64,000 nt of DNA from JAJDYQ01 sp963662865 (lineage in GTDB: Bacteria; Pseudomonadota; Gammaproteobacteria; JAJDYQ01): assembly GCA_963662865.1 (NCBI GenBank), contig OY759969.1:124001-188000 (forward strand), in the 5' to 3' direction. The notes beneath the pieces are model-generated. The model was not told the DNA's origin. It made no database searches and saw nothing but the letters and a program-made list of their open reading frames with translations. The position numbers and the translations under genes were made by a program. The first letter of the stretch is position 1; the number at the start of each line of letters is the position of its first letter. This document shows positions 1 to 9,234 of this stretch, piece after piece.

Positions 1-2
1 CG

Positions 3-413
3 GTATCAGGTAAAAGAAATATAATCCAGAAACATGGCGATGCCCGGATCAAACAAGGTCCAGCCAGGAAGGTCATTCGCATCAAGGGGACAAGGTGGAA
101 TATCGCTGTCTGGACGCCAGGCGGGGTAGGAGTTGGTGAGTATGAACCTCCATCAATACACTGGTTTAAGATAGTCTTCGGAATTATTGTACTGGCTACC
201 GGTATTACTCTTTTAATCATATACAGAAAGAAGCATCCCGTTTCACCTGAAGCGCCTGTGGCTGGAGAGTTGGATGATGTGTACGAGCCCGAAGCCGTCA
301 TCTACGATAATGACAAAGAAAGCAAAACACTGATCATGGGCGATGACGCAACCGAAGTGAATATCAGTAAATCCTTGAAAGACAGTGACGTAAAAACCAA
401 TAAGCCGAACTAA
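3..413 (+). CDS. C-terminal part of an unidentified membrane-anchored protein (5' end outside window)
   Basis: An open frame runs in from the window edge and stops with TAA at 411-413, giving 136 visible residues without a start. The first 50 residues are basic (many Lys/Arg). A single hydrophobic segment follows at about residues 55-75 and ends in the basic anchor YRKKH. The tail of about 60 residues is acidic and polar. The stop lies 5 bp before argB, so the two genes are probably co-transcribed. In pseudomonads algC precedes argB, but nothing here resembles a phosphomannomutase C-terminus, so I do not assign that identity. No family is recognised. Confidence 0.55.
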   Translation, partial: VSGKRNIIQKHGDARIKQGPARKVIRIKGTRWNIAVWTPGGVGVGEYEPPSIHWFKIVFGIIVLATGITLLIIYRKKHPVSPEAPVAGELDDVYEPEAVIYDNDKESKTLIMGDDATEVNISKSLKDSDVKTNKPN

Positions 414-418
414 GCATC

Positions 419-1315
419 ATGTCATTAGCACCCGAAAGAGCCTTGAATATCGCCAAGGTGTTAGCCGAAGCTCTACCGTATATCCGCCGTTTTCAGGATA
501 AAACCGTTGTCATTAAATATGGCGGCAACGCCATGGTCGATGAAAAACTGAAAAGCAGCTTTGCCCGCGATATAGTTTCAATGAAGCTGGTCGGTATCAA
601 TCCGGTCGTGGTTCACGGCGGTGGGCCACAAATTGGTGAATTACTCAAACGTATCGGAAAGGAGAGCGAATTCATCAATGGCATGCGTGTCACCGACCGC
701 GAGACCATGGATGTTGTGGAAATGGTTTTGGGAGGTTTGATCAATAAGAATATTGTCAATCTCATTAACGGTCATGGCGGTAAAGCAGTCGGCCTGACTG
801 GGAAAGATGGCGGCTTGATTCACGCCCGCAAGATGAAAATGGCCAAAATTAATCAGGGAACCAACGCACCGGAAATCATTGATATCGGCCATGTCGGTGA
901 AATCGAGAGCATCGATACCAATATTATTAACATGCTGACCGGTGGCGATTTTATCCCGGTCGTAGCACCGATTGGTGCTGGCAAAGATGGACATTCCTAT
1001 AACATTAATGCCGACCTGGTTGCCGGCAAAGTTGCCGAGATACTGAAAGCCGAAAAACTAATTCTGCTAACCAATACACCGGGTATTCTTGATGCCGATG
1101 GTAAGTTACTTTCGGGATTAAGGTCTGTAGATGTAAAGCAACTCGTGGCCGATGGTGTTATACATGGTGGTATGCTGCCCAAGGTTCAATGTGCGCTGGA
1201 CGCCATTGCCGCAGGCGTTACCACATCACATATTATTGACGGTCGCGTTGAACATGCAGTGATGCTGGAACTATTTACGGATGAAGGCGTTGGCAGCCTG
1301 ATGAAGGCAGCATAA
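419..1315 (+). CDS. argB: Acetylglutamate kinase
   Basis: ArgB phosphorylates N-acetyl-L-glutamate with ATP, the second step of the acetylated arginine pathway, in the cytoplasm. The 298-residue length is normal for the family. Visible amino-acid-kinase motifs are KYGGNAM at residues 33-39 (phosphate-binding lysine and glycines), HGGGP at 66-70 (substrate loop) and TNTPGILD near 222-229. The N-terminal helix ahead of the first strand is of the type found in arginine-inhibited hexameric enzymes, so feedback control by arginine is plausible. That last point is inference from family knowledge. The ATG lies 5 bp after the preceding stop. No clear terminator follows before the next gene. Confidence 0.96.
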   Translation: MSLAPERALNIAKVLAEALPYIRRFQDKTVVIKYGGNAMVDEKLKSSFARDIVSMKLVGINPVVVHGGGPQIGELLKRIGKESEFINGMRVTDRETMDVVEMVLGGLINKNIVNLINGHGGKAVGLTGKDGGLIHARKMKMAKINQGTNAPEIIDIGHVGEIESIDTNIINMLTGGDFIPVVAPIGAGKDGHSYNINADLVAGKVAEILKAEKLILLTNTPGILDADGKLLSGLRSVDVKQLVADGVIHGGMLPKVQCALDAIAAGVTTSHIIDGRVEHAVMLELFTDEGVGSLMKAA

Positions 1316-1397
1316 GACATCACCTGCACACAATCATACGCCAAAATGATCAGAACATCTAATAAGGATTCATTCCAAAAATTCATTTCCATTAAAG

Positions 1398-1426
1398 TAG
1401 TATTTCACTTTCTTATGTTATATAAT
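1398..1426 (+). promoter_or_regulatory. Possible sigma70 promoter of the histone-like gene
   Basis: A perfect TATAAT lies at 1421-1426. A poor -35 match lies 17 bp upstream (1398-1403). The downstream gene starts at 1461 after an AGGAG ribosome site at 1450-1454. The -10 match is good, but the -35 is weak. Confidence 0.35.
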
Positions 1427-1460
1427 CTTTGCTGAAATCTCACCTCATTAGGAGCTAGTT

Positions 1461-1991
1461 ATGGCAACAAAAAAAACATCACGTAAGAAAAAGTTTAGTA
1501 CAAAGCGTGCGACCCCGGGAAGAAAGAAAGTGGCACTCAAGCAACAACTTGCCCTTAAAAAGAAAAAGAAAATGACCGCCAAGAAGAAAGCTGCCACGAA
1601 GACAGCCGCTAAGAAGAAGGCTACCAAGAAAAAAGTCGCTAAAAAGAAAGCCTCCGCGAAGAAAACCGCTAAGAAGAAGGCCACCAGGAAAAAGGTCGCT
1701 AAAAAGAAAGCCTCCGTGAAGAAAACCGCTAAGAAGCAGGCCACCAGGAAAAAGGTCGCTAAAAAGAAAGCCTCCGTGAAGAAAACCGCTAAGAAGAAGG
1801 CCACCAGGAAAAAGGTCGCTAAAAAGAAAGCCTCCGTGAAGAAAACCGCTAAGAAGCAGGCCATCAGGAAAAAGGTCGCTAAAAAGAAAGCCTCTGTGAA
1901 GAAAACCGCTAAGAAGCAGGCCACCAGGAAAAAGGTCGCTAAAAAGAAAGCCTCTGCAAAGAAAACCACCAGAAAAAGAGCCCGAAGATAG
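1461..1991 (+). CDS. Lysine/alanine-rich histone H1-like DNA-binding protein (AlgP-like)
   Basis: The 176-residue protein is almost entirely Lys, Ala, Thr, Val and Arg, with no globular domain. It resembles the eukaryotic H1 tail-like proteins of bacteria (AlgP/AlgR3 of Pseudomonas, Hc1/BpH1 types), which bind and compact DNA or modulate transcription. The C-terminal two thirds consist of a 20-residue unit (ATRKKVAKKKASVKKTAKKQ and variants) repeated six times. An AGGAG ribosome site sits 6 bp before the ATG and a strong terminator follows, so this is a monocistronic unit. The opposite strand is also open over the repeats, but that is a by-product of the composition. Repeat number is likely to vary between strains (inference). 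Confidence 0.85.
   Translation: MATKKTSRKKKFSTKRATPGRKKVALKQQLALKKKKKMTAKKKAATKTAAKKKATKKKVAKKKASAKKTAKKKATRKKVAKKKASVKKTAKKQATRKKVAKKKASVKKTAKKKATRKKVAKKKASVKKTAKKQAIRKKVAKKKASVKKTAKKQATRKKVAKKKASAKKTTRKRARR
1621..1980 (+). repeat. Six tandem 60-bp coding repeats
   Basis: Six consecutive 60-bp units, each starting near CTACC/CCACC and ending AAGAAGNAGG, lie inside the histone-like gene and encode six 20-residue units. Units differ at a handful of positions, for example the AAGAAGAAGG/AAGAAGCAGG ends and GCG/GTG/GCA in the middle. The unit length is a multiple of three, so gain or loss of units keeps the frame. Confidence 0.95.
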
Positions 1992-2013
1992 TTATTATAA
2001 ATCTTGCATAGCT

Positions 2014-2043
2014 AAAGGCCTGCATATATGCAGGCCTTTTTAT
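2014..2043 (+). terminator. Rho-independent terminator of the histone-like gene
   Basis: AAAGGCCTGCATATATGCAGGCCTTT forms a hairpin of about ten base pairs rich in G-C, followed by a T run. It lies 23 bp after the histone-like stop and 30 bp before the end of ilvA, which converges on it, so it may serve both strands. Confidence 0.85.
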
Positions 2044-2072
2044 TTGACATCTAAAGAGATATAAGAAGAATA

Positions 2073-3611
2073 CTAATTCGTAAGGAATAGCTGATAGGCC
2101 GGATTTTTTGTTTCTTCCCCAAATTGGTATCCCAGGCCATCAAGAAAACACTGAAAGCCCTGATGCTCGGCATCCGGCACCTGGAACCCACACAATACCC
2201 TGCCGTAGTCTGATCCATGGTTACGATAATGGAACAAACTGATGTTCCATTTACCTCCGAGTAAAGACAAAAAACGCAATAAAGCTCCGGGTCTTTCAGG
2301 AAATTCAAAACGAAATAAACGCTCATTTTTTATGCCAGGCGAACGCCCTCCAACCATGTAACGTATATGTAGCTTGGCTAACTCGTCATCAGATAAATCA
2401 ATAACCGGGAAGCCCTTCTTCTCCAGCATCTCATTGATGTATTGTCTTTCTTCCAGGCCTTTTTTTAGTTGGATACCAGCAAAGACATAAGCGTTATCCT
2501 TATCTGCATAACGATAGTTAAATTCAGTGATGCCTCTATTTCCTATCAGATGGCAGAATTCACGGAAGCTTCCGGGCCGCTCTGGAATCGTGACGGCATA
2601 CAATCCTTCTTTATGCTCACCTACCTCCGCTCGCTCGGCGACATAACGTAACTGGTCAAAGTTAATGTTGGCACCAGAATCAATAACAACATATAACCTG
2701 TTACTCACCGTTTCACGCTCTATGAATTTCTTAAGCCCCGCCAAAGCCAAAGCACCGGCAGGCTCGGAAATAGAACGGGTTTCATCATAGATATCCTTAA
2801 TAGCCGCACAGGTCTCATCCGTACTGACGAGAATAATTTCATCCACCAAATCACGTGCGAGCTCAAATGTGTTTGCACCGGCCTGCTTAACCGCAACGCC
2901 ATCGGCAAATATGCCAACCTGAGGTAGTACCACACATTTATCTGCGCGCAGCGCTTCGTACATTGATGGCGCATCATCCGGCTCGACTCCAATAATCTTG
3001 ACCTCCGGGTGATAATATTTCACCCAGGCAGCCATACCAGCGATCAAGCCACCGCCGCCTACAGGAATAAATATAGCGTCTGGCAAACCATCCAGTTGCT
3101 CCAGAATCTCACGCGCTATGGTGCCTTGCCCAGCGATGACATCCTCGTCATCATACGGGTGGATATAAATGGCCCCCGTCTCTGCAGATAATTCATAGGC
3201 ATGTGTAGAAGCATCATCATAGGTATTACCATGTAGAATGACTTTTCCACCTAAACGCTTGACGGCATTAATCTTGATATCGGGTGTTGTCTTCGGCATG
3301 ACAATAGTGGCGTCAATGCCCAGCCGACTGGCAGATAGCGCAACGCCCTGTGCATGATTTCCTGCTGACGCACCGATAATTCCCCTATCCATTTCCTCCC
3401 GAGTCAATCCGGATATCTTGTTATAAGCGCCACGAATTTTAAATGAGAAAATCTCCTGCCGATCCTCGCGCTTGATATATATCCGGTTGGAAAAGCGTAA
3501 AGACATCAGCTTCATATACTCTAGGGGTGTGTTTATCGCCACATCATAGACAGGGGCTTGCCGTATTTTATTGACCAAAGATTCCAGGCTCATATGAGGG
3601 TTTGTGCGCAT
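2073..3611 (-). CDS. ilvA: Threonine ammonia-lyase, biosynthetic type
   Basis: IlvA is a PLP enzyme that deaminates threonine to 2-oxobutanoate, the committed step of isoleucine synthesis. At about 512 residues it has the length of the biosynthetic form. The PLP lysine is in SFKIRGA near residue 58, the glycine phosphate loop is VPVGGGGLIAG near 187, and two ACT-like regulatory domains fill about residues 335-510. Isoleucine feedback control is therefore expected. I place the start at ATG 3611. An in-frame GTG directly precedes it, and ATG 3593 is also possible because no good ribosome site decides. The gene is divergent from rpiA with about 64 bp between them, the same pairing known from pseudomonads. 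Confidence 0.95.
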   Translation of the reverse strand: MRTNPHMSLESLVNKIRQAPVYDVAINTPLEYMKLMSLRFSNRIYIKREDRQEIFSFKIRGAYNKISGLTREEMDRGIIGASAGNHAQGVALSASRLGIDATIVMPKTTPDIKINAVKRLGGKVILHGNTYDDASTHAYELSAETGAIYIHPYDDEDVIAGQGTIAREILEQLDGLPDAIFIPVGGGGLIAGMAAWVKYYHPEVKIIGVEPDDAPSMYEALRADKCVVLPQVGIFADGVAVKQAGANTFELARDLVDEIILVSTDETCAAIKDIYDETRSISEPAGALALAGLKKFIERETVSNRLYVVIDSGANINFDQLRYVAERAEVGEHKEGLYAVTIPERPGSFREFCHLIGNRGITEFNYRYADKDNAYVFAGIQLKKGLEERQYINEMLEKKGFPVIDLSDDELAKLHIRYMVGGRSPGIKNERLFRFEFPERPGALLRFLSLLGGKWNISLFHYRNHGSDYGRVLCGFQVPDAEHQGFQCFLDGLGYQFGEETKNPAYQLFLTN

Positions 3612-3675
3612 CACTGTTCGACAAAGAAGTTAAGCAGGGTATCATTGCCGCTTTTGAATACAAAGGGGAAATCCC

Positions 3676-4356
3676 ATGTTGTTGGAGGAACGTAAAAAGC
3701 TGGCTGCAGAAGCCGCCATGGAATACGTTCAGGCAGGTGAAATTATCGGCGTGGGTACAGGCTCAACCGTTAACTATTTTATAGACCTGCTGGCGGATGT
3801 AAAAAACAGGATTGATGGTGCTGTATCCAGCTCAGTTGGATCAACCAAACGTATGGAGGCCCATGGAATTAAGGTGCATGACCTCAATGAGGTAAACGGC
3901 ATATCAGTTTACGTCGATGGGGCCGACGAAGTCACCCACAATCTCCATCTCATCAAAGGAGGGGGCGGCGCACTCACTCGGGAAAAAATTATTGCAGCCG
4001 CCAGTGAAAAATTTGTCTGTATCGCTGATGATTCAAAGATTGTAAACCGCCTGGGCAAATTCCCATTACCAGTGGAAACTATCTCAATGGCCAGAAGCAT
4101 GGTTGCGCGCAAACTTATGAAATATGGCGGTCAACCCGTGTTACGTGAAGGCTTTATTACTGACAATGGATGTGAAATTCTGGACATACAGGGTCTGGAC
4201 ATCGTTGACCCATTTAAGATGGAACGTGAAATCAATCAGATACCCGGTATCGTTACCGTTGGACTCTTCGCCGAGCGTGGGGCCGACATTCTGCTTCTAG
4301 GTGGAGAAAATGGAGTCACGCAAATAGAACCATCCGGTCCCGATACGAGAGAGTGA
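3676..4356 (+). CDS. rpiA: Ribose-5-phosphate isomerase A
   Basis: RpiA interconverts ribose 5-phosphate and ribulose 5-phosphate in the non-oxidative pentose phosphate pathway. The 226-residue protein shows the family signatures GVGTGSTV (about 26-33, phosphate loop), DGADEV (about 81-86) and KGGGGALTREKI (about 94-105, catalytic glutamate and lysine). A GGGGA ribosome site precedes the ATG by about 6 bp. The gene is transcribed away from ilvA and ends in a hairpin shared with the convergent fkpB. Confidence 0.96.
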   Translation: MLLEERKKLAAEAAMEYVQAGEIIGVGTGSTVNYFIDLLADVKNRIDGAVSSSVGSTKRMEAHGIKVHDLNEVNGISVYVDGADEVTHNLHLIKGGGGALTREKIIAAASEKFVCIADDSKIVNRLGKFPLPVETISMARSMVARKLMKYGGQPVLREGFITDNGCEILDIQGLDIVDPFKMEREINQIPGIVTVGLFAERGADILLLGGENGVTQIEPSGPDTRE

Positions 4357-4407
4357 CTGCATGAATGCTTACCGTCTTTCTTCTCATAAGGAACACCAAT
4401 CCCTGCT

Positions 4408-4443
4408 TATGGAAACTCTGATTAATTCAGAGCTTCCATAAAA
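4408..4443. terminator. Bidirectional terminator between rpiA and fkpB
   Basis: TATGGAAACTCTGA (4408-4421) pairs with TCAGAGCTTCCATA (4427-4440) with one mismatch around a 5-nt loop. It is flanked by A/T-rich tails on both sides. It sits between the convergent ends of rpiA and the fkpB cluster. Confidence 0.75.
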
Positions 4444-4872
4444 TTAATCAACCTTGAGTATCTTTACCTTATATAACAAATCATGGCCGGCGAGCGGGTG
4501 ATTAAAATCAACCAATGCCGTATCTGTTGAGATTTTCCTGATTGTCCCGGCTACCTCATCACCGGCTGGCGTAGTAAAAGCAATAATCTGATCTTCTTCA
4601 GGCTGCATACCTGCAGAAAAATCGCTCAAGGGCATTTCATGAATATTCTCAGGGTCATAAAAGCCAAATGTCTGTTCGGGTGTCACAGTCACCGTTTGTT
4701 CATCACCTGCCTTGAGGCCATACAGTACAATTTCCAGTCCTTCGATCAGGCTACCGTCACTCATGGTAAACTCAAGCGGTTCCTTATCAAACGAGTCTTC
4801 CGCTACCGTCCCGTCTTCCAGAGTAAGGGAAAAATGCATAATGACGCGGCTGCCCGGCACGATTTCACTCAT
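4444..4872 (-). CDS. fkpB: FKBP-type peptidyl-prolyl cis-trans isomerase, SlpA/FkpB type
   Basis: This is a small cytoplasmic FKBP with an insert-in-flap chaperone domain. It catalyses proline isomerisation and assists folding. The N-terminus VIMHFSLTLEDGTVAEDSF and the IF-domain segment TPEQTFGFYDPENI (mid-protein) are typical of the SlpA group. The start chosen at ATG 4872 (MSEIVPGS) overlaps the 3' end of lspA by 8 bp; an upstream ATG at 4887 would overlap more. It is the last gene of the murJ/ribF-ileS-lspA-fkpB cluster. The usual next gene, ispH, is absent. Confidence 0.92.
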   Translation of the reverse strand: MSEIVPGSRVIMHFSLTLEDGTVAEDSFDKEPLEFTMSDGSLIEGLEIVLYGLKAGDEQTVTVTPEQTFGFYDPENIHEMPLSDFSAGMQPEEDQIIAFTTPAGDEVAGTIRKISTDTALVDFNHPLAGHDLLYKVKILKVD

Positions 4873-5374
4873 CATTGGCCTCATCACGCTGATTAACGAA
4901 TAGATCGTATATCAATAAAGTCACTCCGACCGTAATAGCCGAGTCCGCAATATTAAATATCGGCCAGTGATATTGTTGATAGTAAACGTCAATAAAGTCG
5001 ATAACGTAACCGAGCCAGATGCGGTCAATCAGGTTACCAACGGCACCACCGAGAATAAGCGACAAAGCTGCGGCATGCAGCCTTTCCTGTGCCCGCATGA
5101 TCCATATCCAGCGTAATATCACCCCGCAGACGACCAGAGTCAGCACAATGAAGAACCAGCGCTGCCAGCCACCGGCATCGCTCAAAAAGCTAAAAGCCGC
5201 ACCTGTATTATATGCCAGCGTCAGATTAAACATGGACATAACCGGTATGGGCTGATGATACTGAAGTACGGATTGGGCCCATAACTTGGTCAGTTGATCA
5301 AGTATGACCACAAAAAATGATAACAGCAACCAACGTCTGGCATACGACAGTCGCATGGCAAAAACTTCAGACAT
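4865..5374 (-). CDS. lspA: Lipoprotein signal peptidase (signal peptidase II)
   Basis: LspA is an inner-membrane aspartyl protease that removes the signal peptide from diacylglyceryl-modified prolipoproteins. Four membrane segments are visible. The catalytic motifs GAVGNLIDR and FNIADSAI carry the two aspartates, and NTGAAFSFL is the family's third signature. I start it at ATG 5374 (MSEVFAMRLSY), which overlaps the ileS stop by 8 bp; ATG 5356 is a close alternative. The open frame extends further upstream inside ileS but has no family match there. Together with lnt at 25.2 kb it supplies two of the three lipoprotein maturation steps. Confidence 0.95.
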   Translation of the reverse strand: MSEVFAMRLSYARRWLLLSFFVVILDQLTKLWAQSVLQYHQPIPVMSMFNLTLAYNTGAAFSFLSDAGGWQRWFFIVLTLVVCGVILRWIWIMRAQERLHAAALSLILGGAVGNLIDRIWLGYVIDFIDVYYQQYHWPIFNIADSAITVGVTLLIYDLFVNQRDEANDE

Positions 5375-8201
5375 GGGAACGGAGTTCACCGTCACCATCC
5401 ACGTTTTCGACACAGCGTCCACACAGGGCTGCATGGCCGGGGTGTGAGCCAACGTCCTCACGATAGTGCCAGCAACGCTCACATTTACTGTTCTCAGTCG
5501 CCTTGACTACCATAAACAAACCATCCCTGCCTTCGGCCATAACAGCGTCATCCGGCTTTTCACTCAGTGGATGCACACGCACATAGGAAGTAATGAATAC
5601 AAAGCGCAATTCGTCACCAAGCCGGTTCAATACTTCCATGATTTCGTCGTTACAGTAAATATCAACTTCCGCCTCCAGAGAAGAGCCTATGGTTTTCTCC
5701 TTACGCTCTTTCTCCAACTCACGAGAGAGCTCTTCACGCACGGACATAATGCTGATCCAGAATTCGTCATTCAGCGCATATTCATCATGCTCTGCCAACT
5801 GACCATACCATTCATTAAGGAAAACTGACTCATTGCGCTCACCTGGCATGTATTTCCAGATTTCCTCTGCAGTGAAGCTCAAGATGGGTGCCAGCCAGCG
5901 CACCAAAGCCTCAGCGATATCGAACATGGCAGTTTGTGCGGAACGGCGGGCAATCGAATCTATACGCATGGTATAGATTCGATCCTTGAGGATATCCAGA
6001 TAGAACGAACCCATATCCACGGCACAGAAGTTATGTACTTTTTGGTAAACGAGGTGAAAATTAAAATCATCATAGGCCCGTATCAGATTCTGCTGTAACC
6101 GATCAGCCTGCCCGATCATCCAACGATCCAGCGATAACATATCTGTCGCATCAACACGATGTCTTGCGGGATCAAAACCCTCCAGATTGGCCAGCAGGTA
6201 GCGGGCGGTATTTCGCATACGACGATAGGATTCAGACATCCGCTTGAGAATCTCATCTGAAACATGCATCTCATTGCGGTAGTCTGCGGCTGCCACCCAT
6301 AAACGCAGAACATCGGCCCCTAACTGCCCTACTATTTTCTGCGGCTGTATCACATTACCAAGAGACTTGGACATCTTCCTGCCGTCCTTATCAACCGTAA
6401 ATCCATGCGTCAGTACATTTTTATAGGGCGGCACATCATTCATACCGACAGCCGTCAGTAAAGAAGACTGAAACCATCCACGATGTTGATCCGAGCCTTC
6501 AAGATAGAGATCTGCCGGGTAGTGCAAATCATCATTATGCTCCAATACACAGTGATGTGTGGAACCGGAGTCAAACCAGACATCAAGTGTATCGGTCACT
6601 TTGATGTATTGACCGGCATCTTCCTCCAGGAGTTCTTTCGGCTCAAGCTCATGCCAGACGTCAATACCACCCTTTTCAATCCTTTTGGCAACCCGTTCAA
6701 TCAATTCAATAGAATTAGGATGCGGTTCTTCAGTATCCTTGTGAATAAAGACCGGGATGGGGACGCCCCACGTGCGCTGGCGAGAGATACACCAGTCTGG
6801 ACGATTTTCAATCATGCCGCGAATACGTGCCTGACCCCAGTTCGGGAACCAGTTAACATTATCAATGGCTTTCAGCACACTCTCACGCAGGCCATTCTGG
6901 TTCAGACTGATAAACCACTGAGGCGTCGCACGAAAAATAATCGGAGCCTTATGACGCCAGCAGTGCGGATAAGAATGGGACAGGCTGGCAGCATGCAATA
7001 ATCTGCCACGCTCATTCAGAACATCCAGTACAGCGTCATTGGCCTTCATGACGAACTGGCCTGCAAACAACTCAGTACCTTCAATAAAACAGCCATCGCT
7101 GCCAATCGGATTATCAACCGGCAAGTTGTATTTTCGTCCGATTTCAAAGTCATCAACCCCGTGTCCCGGGGCTGTATGGACTGCGCCAGTACCCATATCG
7201 GTCGTGACATGTCCTCCGAGTATCACCGGCACCTGGCGGTCATAGAACGGATGCTGCAACAATAAACCCTCAAGTCTGCCGCCCATTACTCGGGACAGCA
7301 CTCCCATATCCTCAGCGCCATAACGTTGCAGACAAGTCTCTCTCAATGTATCTGCCAGCACAATGATTTCCTCGATACCATCAATATTGATCTTGCTTAT
7401 AGAATATTCCAGGTCCGGATGGAGACATACCGCCTGATTGGCTGGCAACGTCCATGGCGTCGTGGTCCAGATCAGAATACTGGTTGTCACTCCTGCCGTC
7501 TCTACGCCCGTTGCAGACTCGAATGCAGCCACATCATTAATATGGAAACGCACGTCAATTGTCGGCGATGTCTTGTCCTGATATTCCACCTCAGCTTCGG
7601 CCAGGGCAGAGCGGCAGTCGGTACACCAGTAAACCGGCTTATGGCCTCTGTGCAGATGCCCGTTTTCAATCAACCTGCCGAGAACTCGGATAATATTTGC
7701 CTCAAAGCCATAATCCATGGTGAGGTAGGGTTTTTGCCAATCGCCGACTATCCCCAGACGTATAAAATCCTTCCGCTGCTTATCGATCTGCTTACCGGCA
7801 TATTCACGGCAGGCATCACGAAATTGACGTGCACTGATCTTCCGACCCGGGCGACCCTTCTTCTTTTCGACATGATGTTCAATCGGCAGACCATGACAAT
7901 CCCAGCCCGGGATATAAGGAGCATCAAAGCCACTCAGTGTCTTTGATTTGATGATAATATCTTTCAACACTTTATTGACGGCATGCCCGATATGGATATC
8001 CCCATTTGCATAAGGCGGCCCATCATGCAGAACATATTTCGGCCTGTTCCTGCCTCGCTCTCTCATCTTCGAATAGAGCCTGAGCTCATCCCAGAGCTTC
8101 AGTATTTCCGGTTCACGTTGTGCCAGATTGGCCTTCATCGGGAATGCTGTCCTCGGCAAATTCAATGTTGCCTTGTAATTCACTTTGTCTCCTTCGCTCA
8201 T
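5367..8201 (-). CDS. ileS: Isoleucyl-tRNA synthetase
   Basis: IleS charges tRNA-Ile with isoleucine and edits valine. The 944-residue length fits the bacterial type. Visible are the HIGH signature (PYANGDIHIGHA, about 63-74), the editing-domain segment with TTPWTLPANQAV, the KMSKS loop (GRKMSKSLGN, near 610) and a C-terminal zinc-binding module with two CxxC pairs (CERCW and CGRC). It overlaps ribF upstream by 4 bp and lspA downstream by 8 bp, so it is translationally coupled to both. No T-box leader is present or expected in this class. Confidence 0.98.
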   Translation of the reverse strand: MSEGDKVNYKATLNLPRTAFPMKANLAQREPEILKLWDELRLYSKMRERGRNRPKYVLHDGPPYANGDIHIGHAVNKVLKDIIIKSKTLSGFDAPYIPGWDCHGLPIEHHVEKKKGRPGRKISARQFRDACREYAGKQIDKQRKDFIRLGIVGDWQKPYLTMDYGFEANIIRVLGRLIENGHLHRGHKPVYWCTDCRSALAEAEVEYQDKTSPTIDVRFHINDVAAFESATGVETAGVTTSILIWTTTPWTLPANQAVCLHPDLEYSISKINIDGIEEIIVLADTLRETCLQRYGAEDMGVLSRVMGGRLEGLLLQHPFYDRQVPVILGGHVTTDMGTGAVHTAPGHGVDDFEIGRKYNLPVDNPIGSDGCFIEGTELFAGQFVMKANDAVLDVLNERGRLLHAASLSHSYPHCWRHKAPIIFRATPQWFISLNQNGLRESVLKAIDNVNWFPNWGQARIRGMIENRPDWCISRQRTWGVPIPVFIHKDTEEPHPNSIELIERVAKRIEKGGIDVWHELEPKELLEEDAGQYIKVTDTLDVWFDSGSTHHCVLEHNDDLHYPADLYLEGSDQHRGWFQSSLLTAVGMNDVPPYKNVLTHGFTVDKDGRKMSKSLGNVIQPQKIVGQLGADVLRLWVAAADYRNEMHVSDEILKRMSESYRRMRNTARYLLANLEGFDPARHRVDATDMLSLDRWMIGQADRLQQNLIRAYDDFNFHLVYQKVHNFCAVDMGSFYLDILKDRIYTMRIDSIARRSAQTAMFDIAEALVRWLAPILSFTAEEIWKYMPGERNESVFLNEWYGQLAEHDEYALNDEFWISIMSVREELSRELEKERKEKTIGSSLEAEVDIYCNDEIMEVLNRLGDELRFVFITSYVRVHPLSEKPDDAVMAEGRDGLFMVVKATENSKCERCWHYREDVGSHPGHAALCGRCVENVDGDGELRSHV

Positions 8202-9127
8202 ATGTTCAGCGCCTCTCTGGCGGCTGCCGCGTCACGTTCAATCTGTACCGTCATTGCTTTCAAGCTTGCAAATTTTTCTTCGTTACGCAGATGCTTGACA
8301 AACTCCACATTAACCCGCTGACCATAACAGTCACCTGACCAATCGAATAAAAACACCTCCAGCATCCAGCCCACACCGCTCACCGTCGGTCGAGTACCAA
8401 TACTGGCTACACCATTTAAGATAGCGCTCCCCGCCACTGCGGATACACGCGCCGCATAAACTCCGGATACCGGCGAATGTCGGCGGCGCACCGGAATATT
8501 AATCGTCGGCCAGCCGATATCACGCCCCAGCTTCTGGCCATGCACGACCCGACCGCACATTGTGTACGGACGTCCCAGCAGCCGGTTCGCAGCTTCGATA
8601 TTCCCGTGATACAACAACTCACGAACTGCCGTACTACTCACCCGGTGCTCGGATTCCAACACGTTATCAATACTATGCAGCTCAAAATTATACCGGTTTG
8701 CCGCAGCCCTCAATACATCAAAGTCGCCGGCACGGTTCTTACCAAAGTGAAAATCATCACCAACCAGCAAATACTTCATATTTAATCGCTCGATAAGGAT
8801 ATGCTGAATAAAATCCTCGGCCTGCATTTCCGCCAGATAACAATTAAAATCCATTGCAATCACACGGTCGAGCGGCAACTCCTCCAGCACCCGCAGCTTA
8901 TCTGCAAACCGGTACAAACGAGCTGGCGCTTTTTCTCCAAGAAAAAACTCCATCGGCTGCGGCTCAAAAATCATCAATGAAGCCAACAAATTCCTTTTTT
9001 CCGCTGCAACAATCAATGACCTGAGGATTTCCTGGTGACCACGATGCACACCATCGAAATTCCCAATTGTCAGCGCACAAGGGGCTGCTTCTTCAGGTAG
9101 ATTGATCAGACCACGAACAAGTCGCAT
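8198..9127 (-). CDS. ribF: Bifunctional riboflavin kinase / FMN adenylyltransferase
   Basis: RibF turns riboflavin into FMN and then FAD. The N-terminal nucleotidyltransferase domain shows TIGNFDGVHRGHQ (near residue 20) and the C-terminal kinase domain shows GWPTINIPV (near 220). I start it at ATG 9127 (MRLVRGL), which matches the family N-terminus; an in-frame start at 9151 would add eight residues. The stop overlaps the ileS ATG by 4 bp. murJ, its usual upstream neighbour, is about 2.5 kb away because of an inserted divergent gene. Confidence 0.95.
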   Translation of the reverse strand: MRLVRGLINLPEEAAPCALTIGNFDGVHRGHQEILRSLIVAAEKRNLLASLMIFEPQPMEFFLGEKAPARLYRFADKLRVLEELPLDRVIAMDFNCYLAEMQAEDFIQHILIERLNMKYLLVGDDFHFGKNRAGDFDVLRAAANRYNFELHSIDNVLESEHRVSSTAVRELLYHGNIEAANRLLGRPYTMCGRVVHGQKLGRDIGWPTINIPVRRRHSPVSGVYAARVSAVAGSAILNGVASIGTRPTVSGVGWMLEVFLFDWSGDCYGQRVNVEFVKHLRNEEKFASLKAMTVQIERDAAAAREALNI

Positions 9128-9234
9128 GCAACGGCCAACCGAACTCGACAAAGCGGCGCATTATAGCCGGTTTACGAGAATTTCACGTACCGGTATTTTG
9201 TAATTGCAGCAGTGCGCTGCGCGAGACGGCCACC

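Noticed and set aside
1448..1969. Long antisense frame over the histone-like repeats, Phe/Leu/Ala-rich
   Set aside because: It is the mirror of the Lys codons on the coding strand. It has no ribosome site and is composition-driven.
1621..1980. Regular repeats as a CRISPR array
   Set aside because: Units are contiguous 60-bp coding repeats without spacers. No cas genes are present in the window.
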